Below, one piece after another: positions 1 to 6,191 of a stretch of DNA of 13,370 nt (position 1 is its first letter; each line of letters starts with the position of its first letter). Below the pieces are notes generated by a model. That model was not told where the DNA came from. It saw nothing but the letters and a program-made list of their open reading frames with translations, and made no database searches. The DNA is from Candidatus Brocadiia bacterium (GTDB lineage: Bacteria; Planctomycetota; MHYJ01; WSZJ01): positions 1-13,370 of the forward strand of contig JABWAY010000087.1 in the NCBI GenBank assembly GCA_013360825.1, read 5' to 3'. A program made the position numbers and the translations under genes.

Positions 1-385
1 CCGGCGCCGCCGGGGCCGCCGCCGGCTCCCGCCTGGCAACAGCCCGCGCAGCCTCGTCGCGCGACCGGAAACGCCGGAAGAAATCGTTCAGCCCCAGCAT
101 GTCGAACACGGCCTGGACACGCGGCCCGACACGGACGAGCGCCACCGATCCCCCGGCCGTCTCCACCTCGCCCGCCAGCGTCACCAGCACGCTCATTCCC
201 GCGCTCGAAATGAAATCCACACCCTCCATGTCCACGATGATCCCGTCCACCGTCTCGCCGCGCAGCCGCGCCACCTCCTCCTGCAGCAGGATCGTTCCCG
301 CATCGTTCACGGACCCGCGCAGGACCATCAGACGGGATGTCCCCGACCCGGGGACCACGCTCACGTCAATCGACAGCGGCTCCAT
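1..385 (-). CDS. STAS-domain protein, anti-anti-sigma-like (3' end beyond window)
   Basis: The 128 visible codons encode a STAS domain (residues about 5-113) followed by the start of an Ala/Pro-rich linker that runs off the left edge. The domain has the SpoIIAA/RsbV pattern: a VDMEGVDFISSAGM segment with the candidate phospho-acceptor serine at 60 or 61, then VFDMLGLNDFF near residues 93-103. STAS proteins of this class bind anti-sigma kinases and are switched by serine phosphorylation; that role here is inferred from the family. The ATG at 385 is preceded by GGAG five bases upstream. It starts 23 bases after the stop of the membrane-protein gene and is probably the last visible gene of that operon. 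The linker resembles the one in the STAS fusion at 6192-7232, so more domains may follow outside the window. Confidence 0.85.
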   Translation of the reverse strand, partial: MEPLSIDVSVVPGSGTSRLMVLRGSVNDAGTILLQEEVARLRGETVDGIIVDMEGVDFISSAGMSVLVTLAGEVETAGGSVALVRVGPRVQAVFDMLGLNDFFRRFRSRDEAARAVARREPAAAPAAP

Positions 386-408
386 GCGGTCTCCGTGCCG
401 CGGGCCGT

Positions 409-798
409 TCAGGCCCGGGCGAACTGCCTCGCGGGAAGCCACAGCGCAATGCCGACGTAGATGCCCGCGAGGATGAGGAACAGGGTCAGCCCGAGATACG
501 TGCGCGTCAGGCGTCGAGGTGCGGCAATTTCGAGGACGACGAGAAGTGCCAGGGGGGCGAAGAGGAACGGTCCGAGCATGTGAACGGCGCGGAAAAGGGG
601 CATGGACAGGAGGGGGAGCTCGCCCCCGCGGTACTCGAGGACCTTGGTCAGACTCCTCACGTGCCAGTAGCTCCAACCGGCGATCATCCCGTAGCTCAGG
701 AACGCCAGCCCCATGTACGCATAGTGGATCCCCGGCTCCGCACGGGTGTCCGCCGGCGGGCCCGAGGGCAGGCTTGCCCCCTGCGTGTCGTCAGTCAC
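409..798 (-). CDS. Small three-helix membrane protein, unknown function
   Basis: I do not recognise this 129-residue protein. It has a short polar N-terminus (residues 1-25) and three hydrophobic segments at about 26-44, 70-92 and 100-121. Between the first two lies a conserved-looking WHVRSLTKVLEYRGGE stretch. I place the start at the GTG at 798 because it overlaps the stop of the upstream glutaredoxin-like gene as GTGACTGA, an 8-base overlap typical of translational coupling. The only in-frame alternative upstream, at 837, would lengthen the overlap to 47 bases. Its tight coupling to a thiol-redox protein suggests a membrane-linked role, but no catalytic residues are visible. Confidence 0.7.
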   Translation of the reverse strand: MTDDTQGASLPSGPPADTRAEPGIHYAYMGLAFLSYGMIAGWSYWHVRSLTKVLEYRGGELPLLSMPLFRAVHMLGPFLFAPLALLVVLEIAAPRRLTRTYLGLTLFLILAGIYVGIALWLPARQFARA

Positions 799-1084
799 GC
801 GGCGCCCCCGCTCCGGCTTCATCCAGCATGCGGGCAAACCTCCCCGGATCCAGGTGGTACTTGCACGCCAGTTTCCCGTTCACGAACGCCTGCGGCACCG
901 TCTCCGCATACTCGGCCGCGAGCACGGGGTCGTCCAGCACGTTCACGACCTCGACCTCGAAGCCGTACCACATCAGGTACGCCTCCGCCGCCCCTTTCAT
1001 CTCGTCGCACAGCGGGCAGCCCGGCCGGGACAGGATCCGGACGACGACGCGATCACCGCCTCCGGAAAACAAACGACTCTCCAT
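791..1084 (-). CDS. Glutaredoxin-like (thioredoxin-fold) protein, DUF836 type
   Basis: This 97-residue protein has a thioredoxin-fold pattern: a beta strand (VVVRILSR), a redox-like C23-P-L-C26 pair in SRPGCPLC, a helix, a second strand (FEVEVVNVL), a cis-proline motif (TVPQAFVNG, residues 62-70) and a C-terminal helix. The SRPGCxLC opening and short length fit the glutaredoxin-like DUF836 family, whose members are usually small thiol-disulfide proteins without a firm substrate. An additional Cys lies at 74. The ATG at 1084 is the first good start. It lies inside the end of the upstream HEAT gene, giving a 32-base overlap in another frame. The downstream membrane protein overlaps its stop by 8 bases. 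Confidence 0.8.
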   Translation of the reverse strand: MESRLFSGGGDRVVVRILSRPGCPLCDEMKGAAEAYLMWYGFEVEVVNVLDDPVLAAEYAETVPQAFVNGKLACKYHLDPGRFARMLDEAGAGAPRD

Positions 1085-1922
1085 TCTGGCTCCACCAGGA
1101 CTCCCACTTCTCCGTCGCAGCCTTCCGGTCGTCCTTCCCCGCATAGGTCTTGTACCCGAGGTCGAATCCGGTCGCCTCCTTCAGCGCCTCGATCGCCACC
1201 GTCCTCCGCCCCGGATCCTCGCTGTGCAGGAACGCGATCAGGAGCCGCAGGCCTTCGCGCGACTGCGCCCGCGCGAGCGCGGCCGCGACGGAGATCCGCC
1301 AGGACTCGTCGCCCTCGGCGGAGTGCTTGAGAAGAGCCTGCCGGACCTCGTCGTGCGGCTCCATCGCCTCCAGGAGCCGGAGCAGGTCTCCGCGCACGGA
1401 GCCGTCGCTCAACCCGCGCTCCAGGATCGGCGCGGCCTCCGCCGGCCGCCACTTGGACAGCACGTGCAGCGCATTGCTCCGGGTCGCGGCCTCGCGCCCG
1501 GGGCGGATGGCCGAGATCAGGTGCGGGATCAGGACGGTGGCCGGGAAGTCGAGCGCGCACTCCACGGCCTTCTCGGGCGCCCAGGCGCCGAGCTGCTTGA
1601 AGTACGCGGCGAGCTTTTCGCGTTCCTCCGCCGAAAGCCCGGGCGCCCCGGCGATTTCGTCGATGTCGGGGATTCCCGACGGCGTCGCGTTGCCGCTGTC
1701 CAGCCGGTCCACACGGCGCCGCAGATCGGCCAGACGGAACTCCACCGATTTCACGTCCCGCTCCACCGTGTGCATGTGCTCGATCGACTTCCCCAGCGCC
1801 TTCTCGTTCGCCTCGAGCACCCCTTCGAGCGCGATCACCCGCCCGGTCAGGTCGTCCACCGACCCGGACGTCGCACACCCGGTCCCGACAGCCGCCAGCA
1901 CGACCGCTGCAAATCGCTTCAC
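1053..1922 (-). CDS. HEAT-repeat lipoprotein with N-terminal coiled coil
   Basis: This 289-residue protein starts with a basic-hydrophobic signal (VKRFAAVVLAAVGTGC) and a lipobox-like cysteine at 16, so it is probably a lipoprotein. The -3 position is Gly rather than Leu/Val, so lipidation is likely but not certain. Residues about 22-76 form a heptad-like coiled coil, and residues 96-250 are alpha-helical HEAT-like repeats. The C-terminus has TGFDLGY (251-257) and KWESWW (272-277), a tail found on HEAT proteins from planctomycete-like genomes. The GTG at 1922 is chosen because GGAG lies eight bases upstream and the signal peptide begins there. An ATG seven bases upstream is in a different frame. 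Likely role is a scaffold or binding protein at the envelope; no enzyme motif is seen. Confidence 0.8.
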   Translation of the reverse strand: MKRFAAVVLAAVGTGCATSGSVDDLTGRVIALEGVLEANEKALGKSIEHMHTVERDVKSVEFRLADLRRRVDRLDSGNATPSGIPDIDEIAGAPGLSAEEREKLAAYFKQLGAWAPEKAVECALDFPATVLIPHLISAIRPGREAATRSNALHVLSKWRPAEAAPILERGLSDGSVRGDLLRLLEAMEPHDEVRQALLKHSAEGDESWRISVAAALARAQSREGLRLLIAFLHSEDPGRRTVAIEALKEATGFDLGYKTYAGKDDRKAATEKWESWWSQNGESFVFRRR

Positions 1923-1965
1923 TCGGCATTCTCCTCGTACGGGGTGGCCCCCCGGCAAGCCGGGA

Positions 1966-1994
1966 ATTCTAGCAACAGTGGGGGGGACTTGGAA
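1966..1994 (-). promoter_or_regulatory. Candidate sigma70-type promoter for the HEAT lipoprotein operon
   Basis: On the minus strand a TAGAAT box (1971-1966) lies 17 bases from a weak TTCCAA -35 (1994-1989). Transcription would start near 1960, leaving a leader of about 38 bases with the ribosome site before the GTG at 1922. The same TAGAAT -10 appears upstream of the tRNA cluster. The weak -35 limits confidence. Confidence 0.35.
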
Positions 1995-2028
1995 GAGCGT
2001 CCTCGGGCGCCGGGGGGTGCGGCCGGGA

Positions 2029-3096
2029 TCAGTCCGACCGGACCTGGACCTCGCGACGCCCCTTTTTCACCTCGCCGATCCGTTCGGCCTGCTCGCCGGC
2101 CTCGCGGAGCCGCCGGAGGACGGGTTCTGCGTAGTACGGGTCGACGATCATGACCAGCCCGATCCCCATGTTGAAGACGCGGAGCATTTCGTCGTCCGGA
2201 ATGCCGCCCTTCTGCTGCACCAGGGTGAAGATCGGCTGGACGGGGAGCACCCCGGTCCGGATTTCCACGTCCACGTTCGGGGGGATGACGCGGGGGATGT
2301 TCTCGACCAGTCCGCCGCCGGTGACATGGGCGATGGCTTTCACGACCTTCTTGCGGCGGTAAGCGGCGAGGACGTGCCTGACCGCGCGCACGTAGATCCG
2401 GGTGGGGGTGAGCAGTTCGTCGCCGAGCGTGCCGGCCAGCCCTTCGACCCGGTCCTCCACTTTCAGGCCGGCGGTCTCGAACAGCACCTTCCGGACGAGC
2501 GTGTATCCGTTGGAATGGAGTCCGCTGGAGGCCACGCCGATGACGGCGTCGCCGGGGGCGACGTGGCGGCCGTCGAGGATCCGGTGGCGGTCGACGACGC
2601 CCGTGCAGAATCCCCCCATCTCGTACTCGCCCCTGCCGTAGTCATCCGGGTGCTGGGCCGTTTCGCCGCCGAGGAGCGCGCAGTCCGCCTGCTCGCAGCC
2701 GCGGACGATCCCGCGCATCACGTCGAGCATCGACTCCTCGTCGATCGGGCCGACGGCGATGTAGTCGAGGAAAAACAGGGGCTCGGCGCCGCACACGATC
2801 AGGTCGTTGACGCACATCGCGACGAGGTCGATGCCGATCGTGTCGTGCCGGCCCGTCATGCGCGCGATCTTCAGCTTGGTCCCGACACCGTCCGCGCACC
2901 CGACCAGGACGGGATCGCGGTACTGCTTCCGGAACAGGTTCTCGGGACCGTTGAGGGCAAAGAAACCGGCGTACCCCCAGTCGTTCTCCATGACGCGCGG
3001 CGTGTAGGTGCGGCGCATCAGCCCGAACAGGCGGTCGATGAACCGGTCTTTGGCGACGGTGTCGACGCCGGCGTCCTTGTACGTCAGGCGGGGCAT
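2029..3096 (-). CDS. purM: Phosphoribosylformylglycinamidine cyclo-ligase (AIR synthetase)
   Basis: PurM closes formylglycinamidine ribonucleotide to aminoimidazole ribonucleotide using ATP, the fifth step of de novo purine synthesis. The 355-residue length fits the family (about 345-355). Diagnostic segments are LTYKDAGVD at the start (4-12), the nucleotide-binding CADGVGTKLKIA (67-78), GIDLVAMCVNDL (88-99), CGAEPLFFLDY (102-112), LLGGETAQHP (141-150, where many homologues have ETAEMP) and the later SGLHSNGYTLVRKV. The ATG at 3096 begins the conserved N-terminus with GGAG 11 bases upstream. A TTG at 3174 preceded by GGAGG would add 26 poorly conserved residues and cannot be excluded. It lies 127 bases downstream of purF and is probably cotranscribed with it. 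Confidence 0.97.
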   Translation of the reverse strand: MPRLTYKDAGVDTVAKDRFIDRLFGLMRRTYTPRVMENDWGYAGFFALNGPENLFRKQYRDPVLVGCADGVGTKLKIARMTGRHDTIGIDLVAMCVNDLIVCGAEPLFFLDYIAVGPIDEESMLDVMRGIVRGCEQADCALLGGETAQHPDDYGRGEYEMGGFCTGVVDRHRILDGRHVAPGDAVIGVASSGLHSNGYTLVRKVLFETAGLKVEDRVEGLAGTLGDELLTPTRIYVRAVRHVLAAYRRKKVVKAIAHVTGGGLVENIPRVIPPNVDVEIRTGVLPVQPIFTLVQQKGGIPDDEMLRVFNMGIGLVMIVDPYYAEPVLRRLREAGEQAERIGEVKKGRREVQVRSD

Positions 3097-3223
3097 GCGC
3101 GGGATGTCTCCGGTCTGCGGGAGGCGGATCTGGGGCGCGGAGGCCGGGCCGACCGGCACGCCGCGAAGCGGCAATTCTCACACGCCTCCGGGCGGGCGGC
3201 ACGGAAAAACGGGGCCGTCGCGG

Positions 3224-4621
3224 TCAGCACTTCTCTTCGTGGCGGAGCTTCGAGAAGCGGTCCGCGACCGGGACGGGGTAGCGCCCTGAGTAGCAGGCGG
3301 TGCAGTAGTGGGCAGGGGGGTGGGAGACGGAGCCGAGGAGGCCGTCGAGCGACAGGTACCCCAGGGAGTCGAGTTCCAGGTGCCGGCGGATTTCCTCGAC
3401 GGACATCCGGGCCGCGACGAGCTCGGCGGGGTTGGGGAAGTCGATGCCGTAGTAGCAGGGGTGGGCGATCGGCGGGCAGGAGATCCGCATGTGGATCTCG
3501 GCGGCCCCGCACTGCCGGAGGAGGCGGACGCGGCCGCGGCTGGTCGTCCCGCGGATGATCGAGTCGTCCACGACCACCAGCTTCTTCCCGCGGACCACCC
3601 CCGGGATCGGGTTCAGCTTCAGGCCGACTCCGGCGATCCGCGCCCCCTGCGTCGGCTGGATGAACGTGCGCCCGACGTAGTGATTGCGGACGAATCCGTG
3701 CTCGAGCGGGATGCCGCTCTCATGGCTGTACCCCAGCGCCGCGTCGTTCCCGCTGTCGGGAATCGGGATCACCAGGTCGGCCTTCACCGGATGCTCGCGC
3801 GCCAGCCGGCGCCCGAGCTCCATCCGCACGCGGTGGACGTTCTCGCCGAACACCAGCGAGTCCGGCCGCGCGAAGTAGACATGCTCGAAGACGCAGTGCG
3901 CCGGAGTCTCCGGCTTCTCCGCGAATGAAAACGACCGCTCCCCGGCCGCGCTGAATTCCACAACCTCGCCCGGCTCGACGTCCCGCACGTAGCTCGCCCC
4001 GACGACGTCCAGCGCGCAACTCTCGCTCGCCGCCACCGGGACCCCGTCCAGCACACCCAGGCAGAGCGGCCGGAACCCGTGCCGGTCCCGGATCGCGTAC
4101 AGGCGCGTCGGGGTCAGGAGCAGAAGCGAGAACGCCCCGCGCAGCTGCCGCAGCGCCCCGATCAGGCGCTCATCGTCGCCCAGCTCCGACGGCTGGGCGA
4201 GCAGGTGCATGATGATCTCGCTGTCCGTCGAGGTCTGGAAGATCGACCCGCGCTCCTCGAATTCCCGCCGGAGGATCCCGCTGTTGACCAGGTTTCCATT
4301 GTGCGCGATGGCCAGCGGACCGGCCGCGTACTGGAACAGCAGCGGCTGCGCATTCTGGATCGTGCTCGACCCCGTCGTGCTGTAGCGGACGTGCCCGATC
4401 GCGACATCGTTCTTCAGCCCCGCCAGCACATCCGCGTCGAAAATCTCCCCCACAAGCCCCATTCCGCGGTGCGCCTGAAGCGTCCGCCCGTCGGTCGTCA
4501 CGATTCCCGCGCTCTCCTGCCCGCGGTGCTGCAGGCTGTACAGCCCGTAGAACGTCTTGTGCACCGCCTCCGGGTGGCCGAACACGCCGAACAACCCGCA
4601 GAACTCGCGCGCCTCACGCAT
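3224..4621 (-). CDS. purF: Amidophosphoribosyltransferase (glutamine PRPP amidotransferase)
   Basis: PurF makes 5-phosphoribosylamine from PRPP and glutamine, the committed step of purine synthesis. The 465-residue protein has a seven-residue propeptide before the nucleophile Cys8 (CGLFGVFG). It also has glutaminase motifs LQHRGQESAGI (30-40), GHVRYSTTG (76-84) and AHNGNLVN (106-113), and the PRPP loop LVVVDDSIIRGTTS (348-361). Cysteines at 243, 389, 440 and 443 match the four ligands of the Bacillus-type [4Fe-4S] cluster, so this should be the oxygen-sensitive, processed form rather than the E. coli form. The start overlaps the stop of the upstream membrane/TPR gene as ATGCGTGA. Confidence 0.98.
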   Translation of the reverse strand: MREAREFCGLFGVFGHPEAVHKTFYGLYSLQHRGQESAGIVTTDGRTLQAHRGMGLVGEIFDADVLAGLKNDVAIGHVRYSTTGSSTIQNAQPLLFQYAAGPLAIAHNGNLVNSGILRREFEERGSIFQTSTDSEIIMHLLAQPSELGDDERLIGALRQLRGAFSLLLLTPTRLYAIRDRHGFRPLCLGVLDGVPVAASESCALDVVGASYVRDVEPGEVVEFSAAGERSFSFAEKPETPAHCVFEHVYFARPDSLVFGENVHRVRMELGRRLAREHPVKADLVIPIPDSGNDAALGYSHESGIPLEHGFVRNHYVGRTFIQPTQGARIAGVGLKLNPIPGVVRGKKLVVVDDSIIRGTTSRGRVRLLRQCGAAEIHMRISCPPIAHPCYYGIDFPNPAELVAARMSVEEIRRHLELDSLGYLSLDGLLGSVSHPPAHYCTACYSGRYPVPVADRFSKLRHEEKC

Positions 4622-5141
4622 CCGCCAGCTCCTTCCGGACTTCCTCTTCCCACTTCCTCCCGGGATCGAGCGACAGGGCCAGGCGGAAATGACGCTTTGC
4701 CAGCCGCGGCATCCCCTCGCGCTTGTAGGTCAGCGCCATGTGGAAATGGGCGTCGGGGTCGTCCCGGTCCATCCGCAGGATCTGCTTGAGCCGGGCCCGC
4801 GCACGCCCGTACTCCCCCCGCAGGTAGAAGCCGAACGCGCTCAGGAGCTTCTCGCGCTTGACCTCCTCCAGCTTGCGGCGATGACGCCAGAAGAGCAGTC
4901 TGAGGAGGTCGAGCGCGGCGTAGAGCCAGACGATCCCCGCCGCCACGAGGCATCCCCGTGCGTCGACCGACGCCCCCCAGAGGTCGAAGACGGGGGCGAT
5001 GAGGGCCGCGTTGGCGAAGAAGGCCACCCAGAAGAACATCCAGAGGCCCCGGCCGGGGCGGCCCAGCACGATGTGTCCCGCGCCGGGGAGGACGAAGCCC
5101 AGGCTGGCGGCAAGGCGGGAGATGGTCGGGGGGGCCGGCAT
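4614..5141 (-). CDS. Two-helix membrane protein with C-terminal TPR-like region
   Basis: This 175-residue protein begins with a short amphipathic segment and a small-residue-rich LGFVLPGAGHIVLGRPGRG stretch (14-32). Similar PGxGH...GR...G motifs occur in small membrane proteins of the DUF6677/TM2-like kind. Two hydrophobic helices follow at about 33-52 and 63-85. The C-terminal part (about 97-170) has the spacing of two tetratricopeptide repeats (YLRGEYGRARARLKQIL; HFHMALTYKREGMPRLAKRH), probably cytoplasmic. It is the first gene of the unit leading into purF, with an 8-base overlap, but nothing in it suggests a purine-related function. There is no Shine-Dalgarno before the ATG and a perfect TATAAT lies 12 bases upstream. 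Confidence 0.75.
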   Translation of the reverse strand: MPAPPTISRLAASLGFVLPGAGHIVLGRPGRGLWMFFWVAFFANAALIAPVFDLWGASVDARGCLVAAGIVWLYAALDLLRLLFWRHRRKLEEVKREKLLSAFGFYLRGEYGRARARLKQILRMDRDDPDAHFHMALTYKREGMPRLAKRHFRLALSLDPGRKWEEEVRKELADA

Positions 5142-5153
5142 CGATGGGCCCGC

Positions 5154-5159
5154 ATTATA
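5154..5159 (-). promoter_or_regulatory. -10 box (TATAAT) close to the start of the membrane/TPR-purF-purM unit
   Basis: A perfect TATAAT lies on the minus strand 12 bases before the ATG at 5141. The expected start point is near 5147, giving a leader of only about six bases. No convincing -35 is present at 16-18 bases, but an 11-base direct repeat occupies that position and could bind an activator. Confidence 0.45.
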
Positions 5160-5168
5160 GGTCGCGTC

Positions 5169-5192
5169 CGGCGGCGCGCTACGGCGGCGCGC
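5169..5192. repeat. Direct repeat, 11 bp at 13-bp pitch
   Basis: CGGCGGCGCGC occurs at 5169-5179 and again at 5182-5192, between the stop of the MshEN gene and the TATAAT box of the purF unit. It covers the -35 region. It may be an operator or just GC-rich drift. Confidence 0.5.
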
Positions 5193-5199
5193 GGAGCGG

Positions 5200-5964
5200 C
5201 TACTTGCTCATCCGCGTCGCGGGAATCGGATCGGCCGCGGCGTACAGCCTCTCCCACTGCCGGATCTGGTCCATCTGCAGGTTCCGCTCCGCGAGCTGGA
5301 ACTCCTCCTTGGTGATCGCGACGGCCTTCATCGGGCTGGTGGGCCCGTGCGTGCCGTTCTTCTTCGCCGGCGCCCAGTCCTCCGTGAACAGCATCGCGAT
5401 CCGGTCGGTCGCCGCGATCGCGGGCTGCTGCCGCCCCGGGGGAGCCGTGTATCGCTTCGTGTTGCCCGTCGAACGGACGATCTCCGCCGGCAGGTCGGTC
5501 GTGACCGGCGCCGCGACCTGGATCGCCTCGTCCCCCGCGGGGTAGTACTTGCGGAGCGCGGCCTGGACCTCGTCCTCGGGGGCGACCAGCACCTTCACCT
5601 TGCACCCGGTGTGCTTGCGCACGTCGCTCACGGCCGCACGATTGAAAAAATTCGCCTTCGCGATGAACATCACGCCGCCCGCCTTCTCGACAGGGACGAT
5701 TTCGTGGCGGTTGGCCATCTCGCCCGGGATCGCCGCGATCACGTCCTCGGGGATGTTCAGGGCCGAAATCTGGATGTGCGGAATCTGATAGGTCGCAGCC
5801 AGGAACCGGGCGAGGTCCCCGCGGGCGGGGGCGCCGGACTCCAGCAGCGCCTTCAGAACGGGCGAACCCTTCCGGTCTTCGCCCGCGCGCGCAATGTCCT
5901 CCGCGAGAACGGCTCCTTCTTCGATCAGGATCTCGCCGATCCGCTGAAGGTCCTCACCGCCCAT
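5200..5964 (-). CDS. Stand-alone GspE/MshE N-terminal (MshEN) domain protein
   Basis: This 254-residue protein resembles the N-terminal domain of type II secretion/type IV pilus assembly ATPases (GspE, PilB, MshE) but has no ATPase domain. Residues 8-60 contain RIGEILIEEGAV and LKALLESGAPARGDLARFLA, and residues 60-142 hold the typical body: YQIPHIQISALNIPEDVIAAIP, HEIVPVEKAGGVMFIAKA and the closing EDEVQAALRKYY. In MshE-type proteins the RLGxxLxxxG motifs bind cyclic di-GMP; whether this protein does is unknown. Residues 143-254 are low-complexity or unrecognised. There are no membrane segments. The ATG at 5964 has GGAG seven bases upstream. It is divergent from the STAS-zinc ribbon-RsbW-like gene, which hints at a shared regulatory role rather than secretion, since no pilus genes are nearby. 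Confidence 0.8.
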   Translation of the reverse strand: MGGEDLQRIGEILIEEGAVLAEDIARAGEDRKGSPVLKALLESGAPARGDLARFLAATYQIPHIQISALNIPEDVIAAIPGEMANRHEIVPVEKAGGVMFIAKANFFNRAAVSDVRKHTGCKVKVLVAPEDEVQAALRKYYPAGDEAIQVAAPVTTDLPAEIVRSTGNTKRYTAPPGRQQPAIAATDRIAMLFTEDWAPAKKNGTHGPTSPMKAVAITKEEFQLAERNLQMDQIRQWERLYAAADPIPATRMSK

Positions 5965-6011
5965 CCGATTTCTCCCCCTGGGACATGGAACGCGAGCGTC
6001 TGCGAACCCCG

Positions 6012-6040
6012 ATTATAGGATCCCCCCGGCCCCGGATCAC
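6012..6040 (-). promoter_or_regulatory. Candidate promoter for the MshEN gene
   Basis: A perfect TATAAT lies on the minus strand at 6017-6012, with a weak GTGATC at 6040-6035 after a 17-base spacer. The start would fall near 6005, leaving about 40 bases of leader that contains the GGGGGAG ribosome site before the ATG at 5964. Confidence 0.45.
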
Positions 6041-6102
6041 ACTTTTTCACGATCTCCCCGCCCGGCAGGTCTCCGGGCGCATCCCGTCCTCCACCCGTTG
6101 CC

Positions 6103-6132
6103 TTGACCCGCGACCGGCCCTTGGCGTAGGAT
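6103..6132 (+). promoter_or_regulatory. Candidate sigma70-type promoter for the STAS fusion gene
   Basis: TTGACC (6103-6108) and TAGGAT (6127-6132) are separated by 18 bases. The expected start is near 6139, giving a leader of about 53 bases with GGAGG just before the ATG at 6192. The -35 matches the consensus at five of six positions and the -10 at four. Confidence 0.5.
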
Positions 6133-6191
6133 GCCGCGCGCGACACGGGCGCAGCTTTCAACCTGACGGAGAGCGACAACTCGGAGGCGTC

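Noticed and set aside
1951..1964. CCCGG-CAAG-CCGGG hairpin between purM and the HEAT lipoprotein as a terminator
   Set aside because: Only five pairs, and no T tract on either strand. It may be a chance GC-rich palindrome within the leader of the HEAT gene.
519..3558. Long open frames on the plus strand (519-2153 and 1150-3558) opposite the HEAT, purM and purF genes
   Set aside because: They lie antisense to clearly conserved genes, are rich in Arg/Pro/Ser or Gly/Asp as expected from GC-rich complementary frames, and show no recognisable domain.
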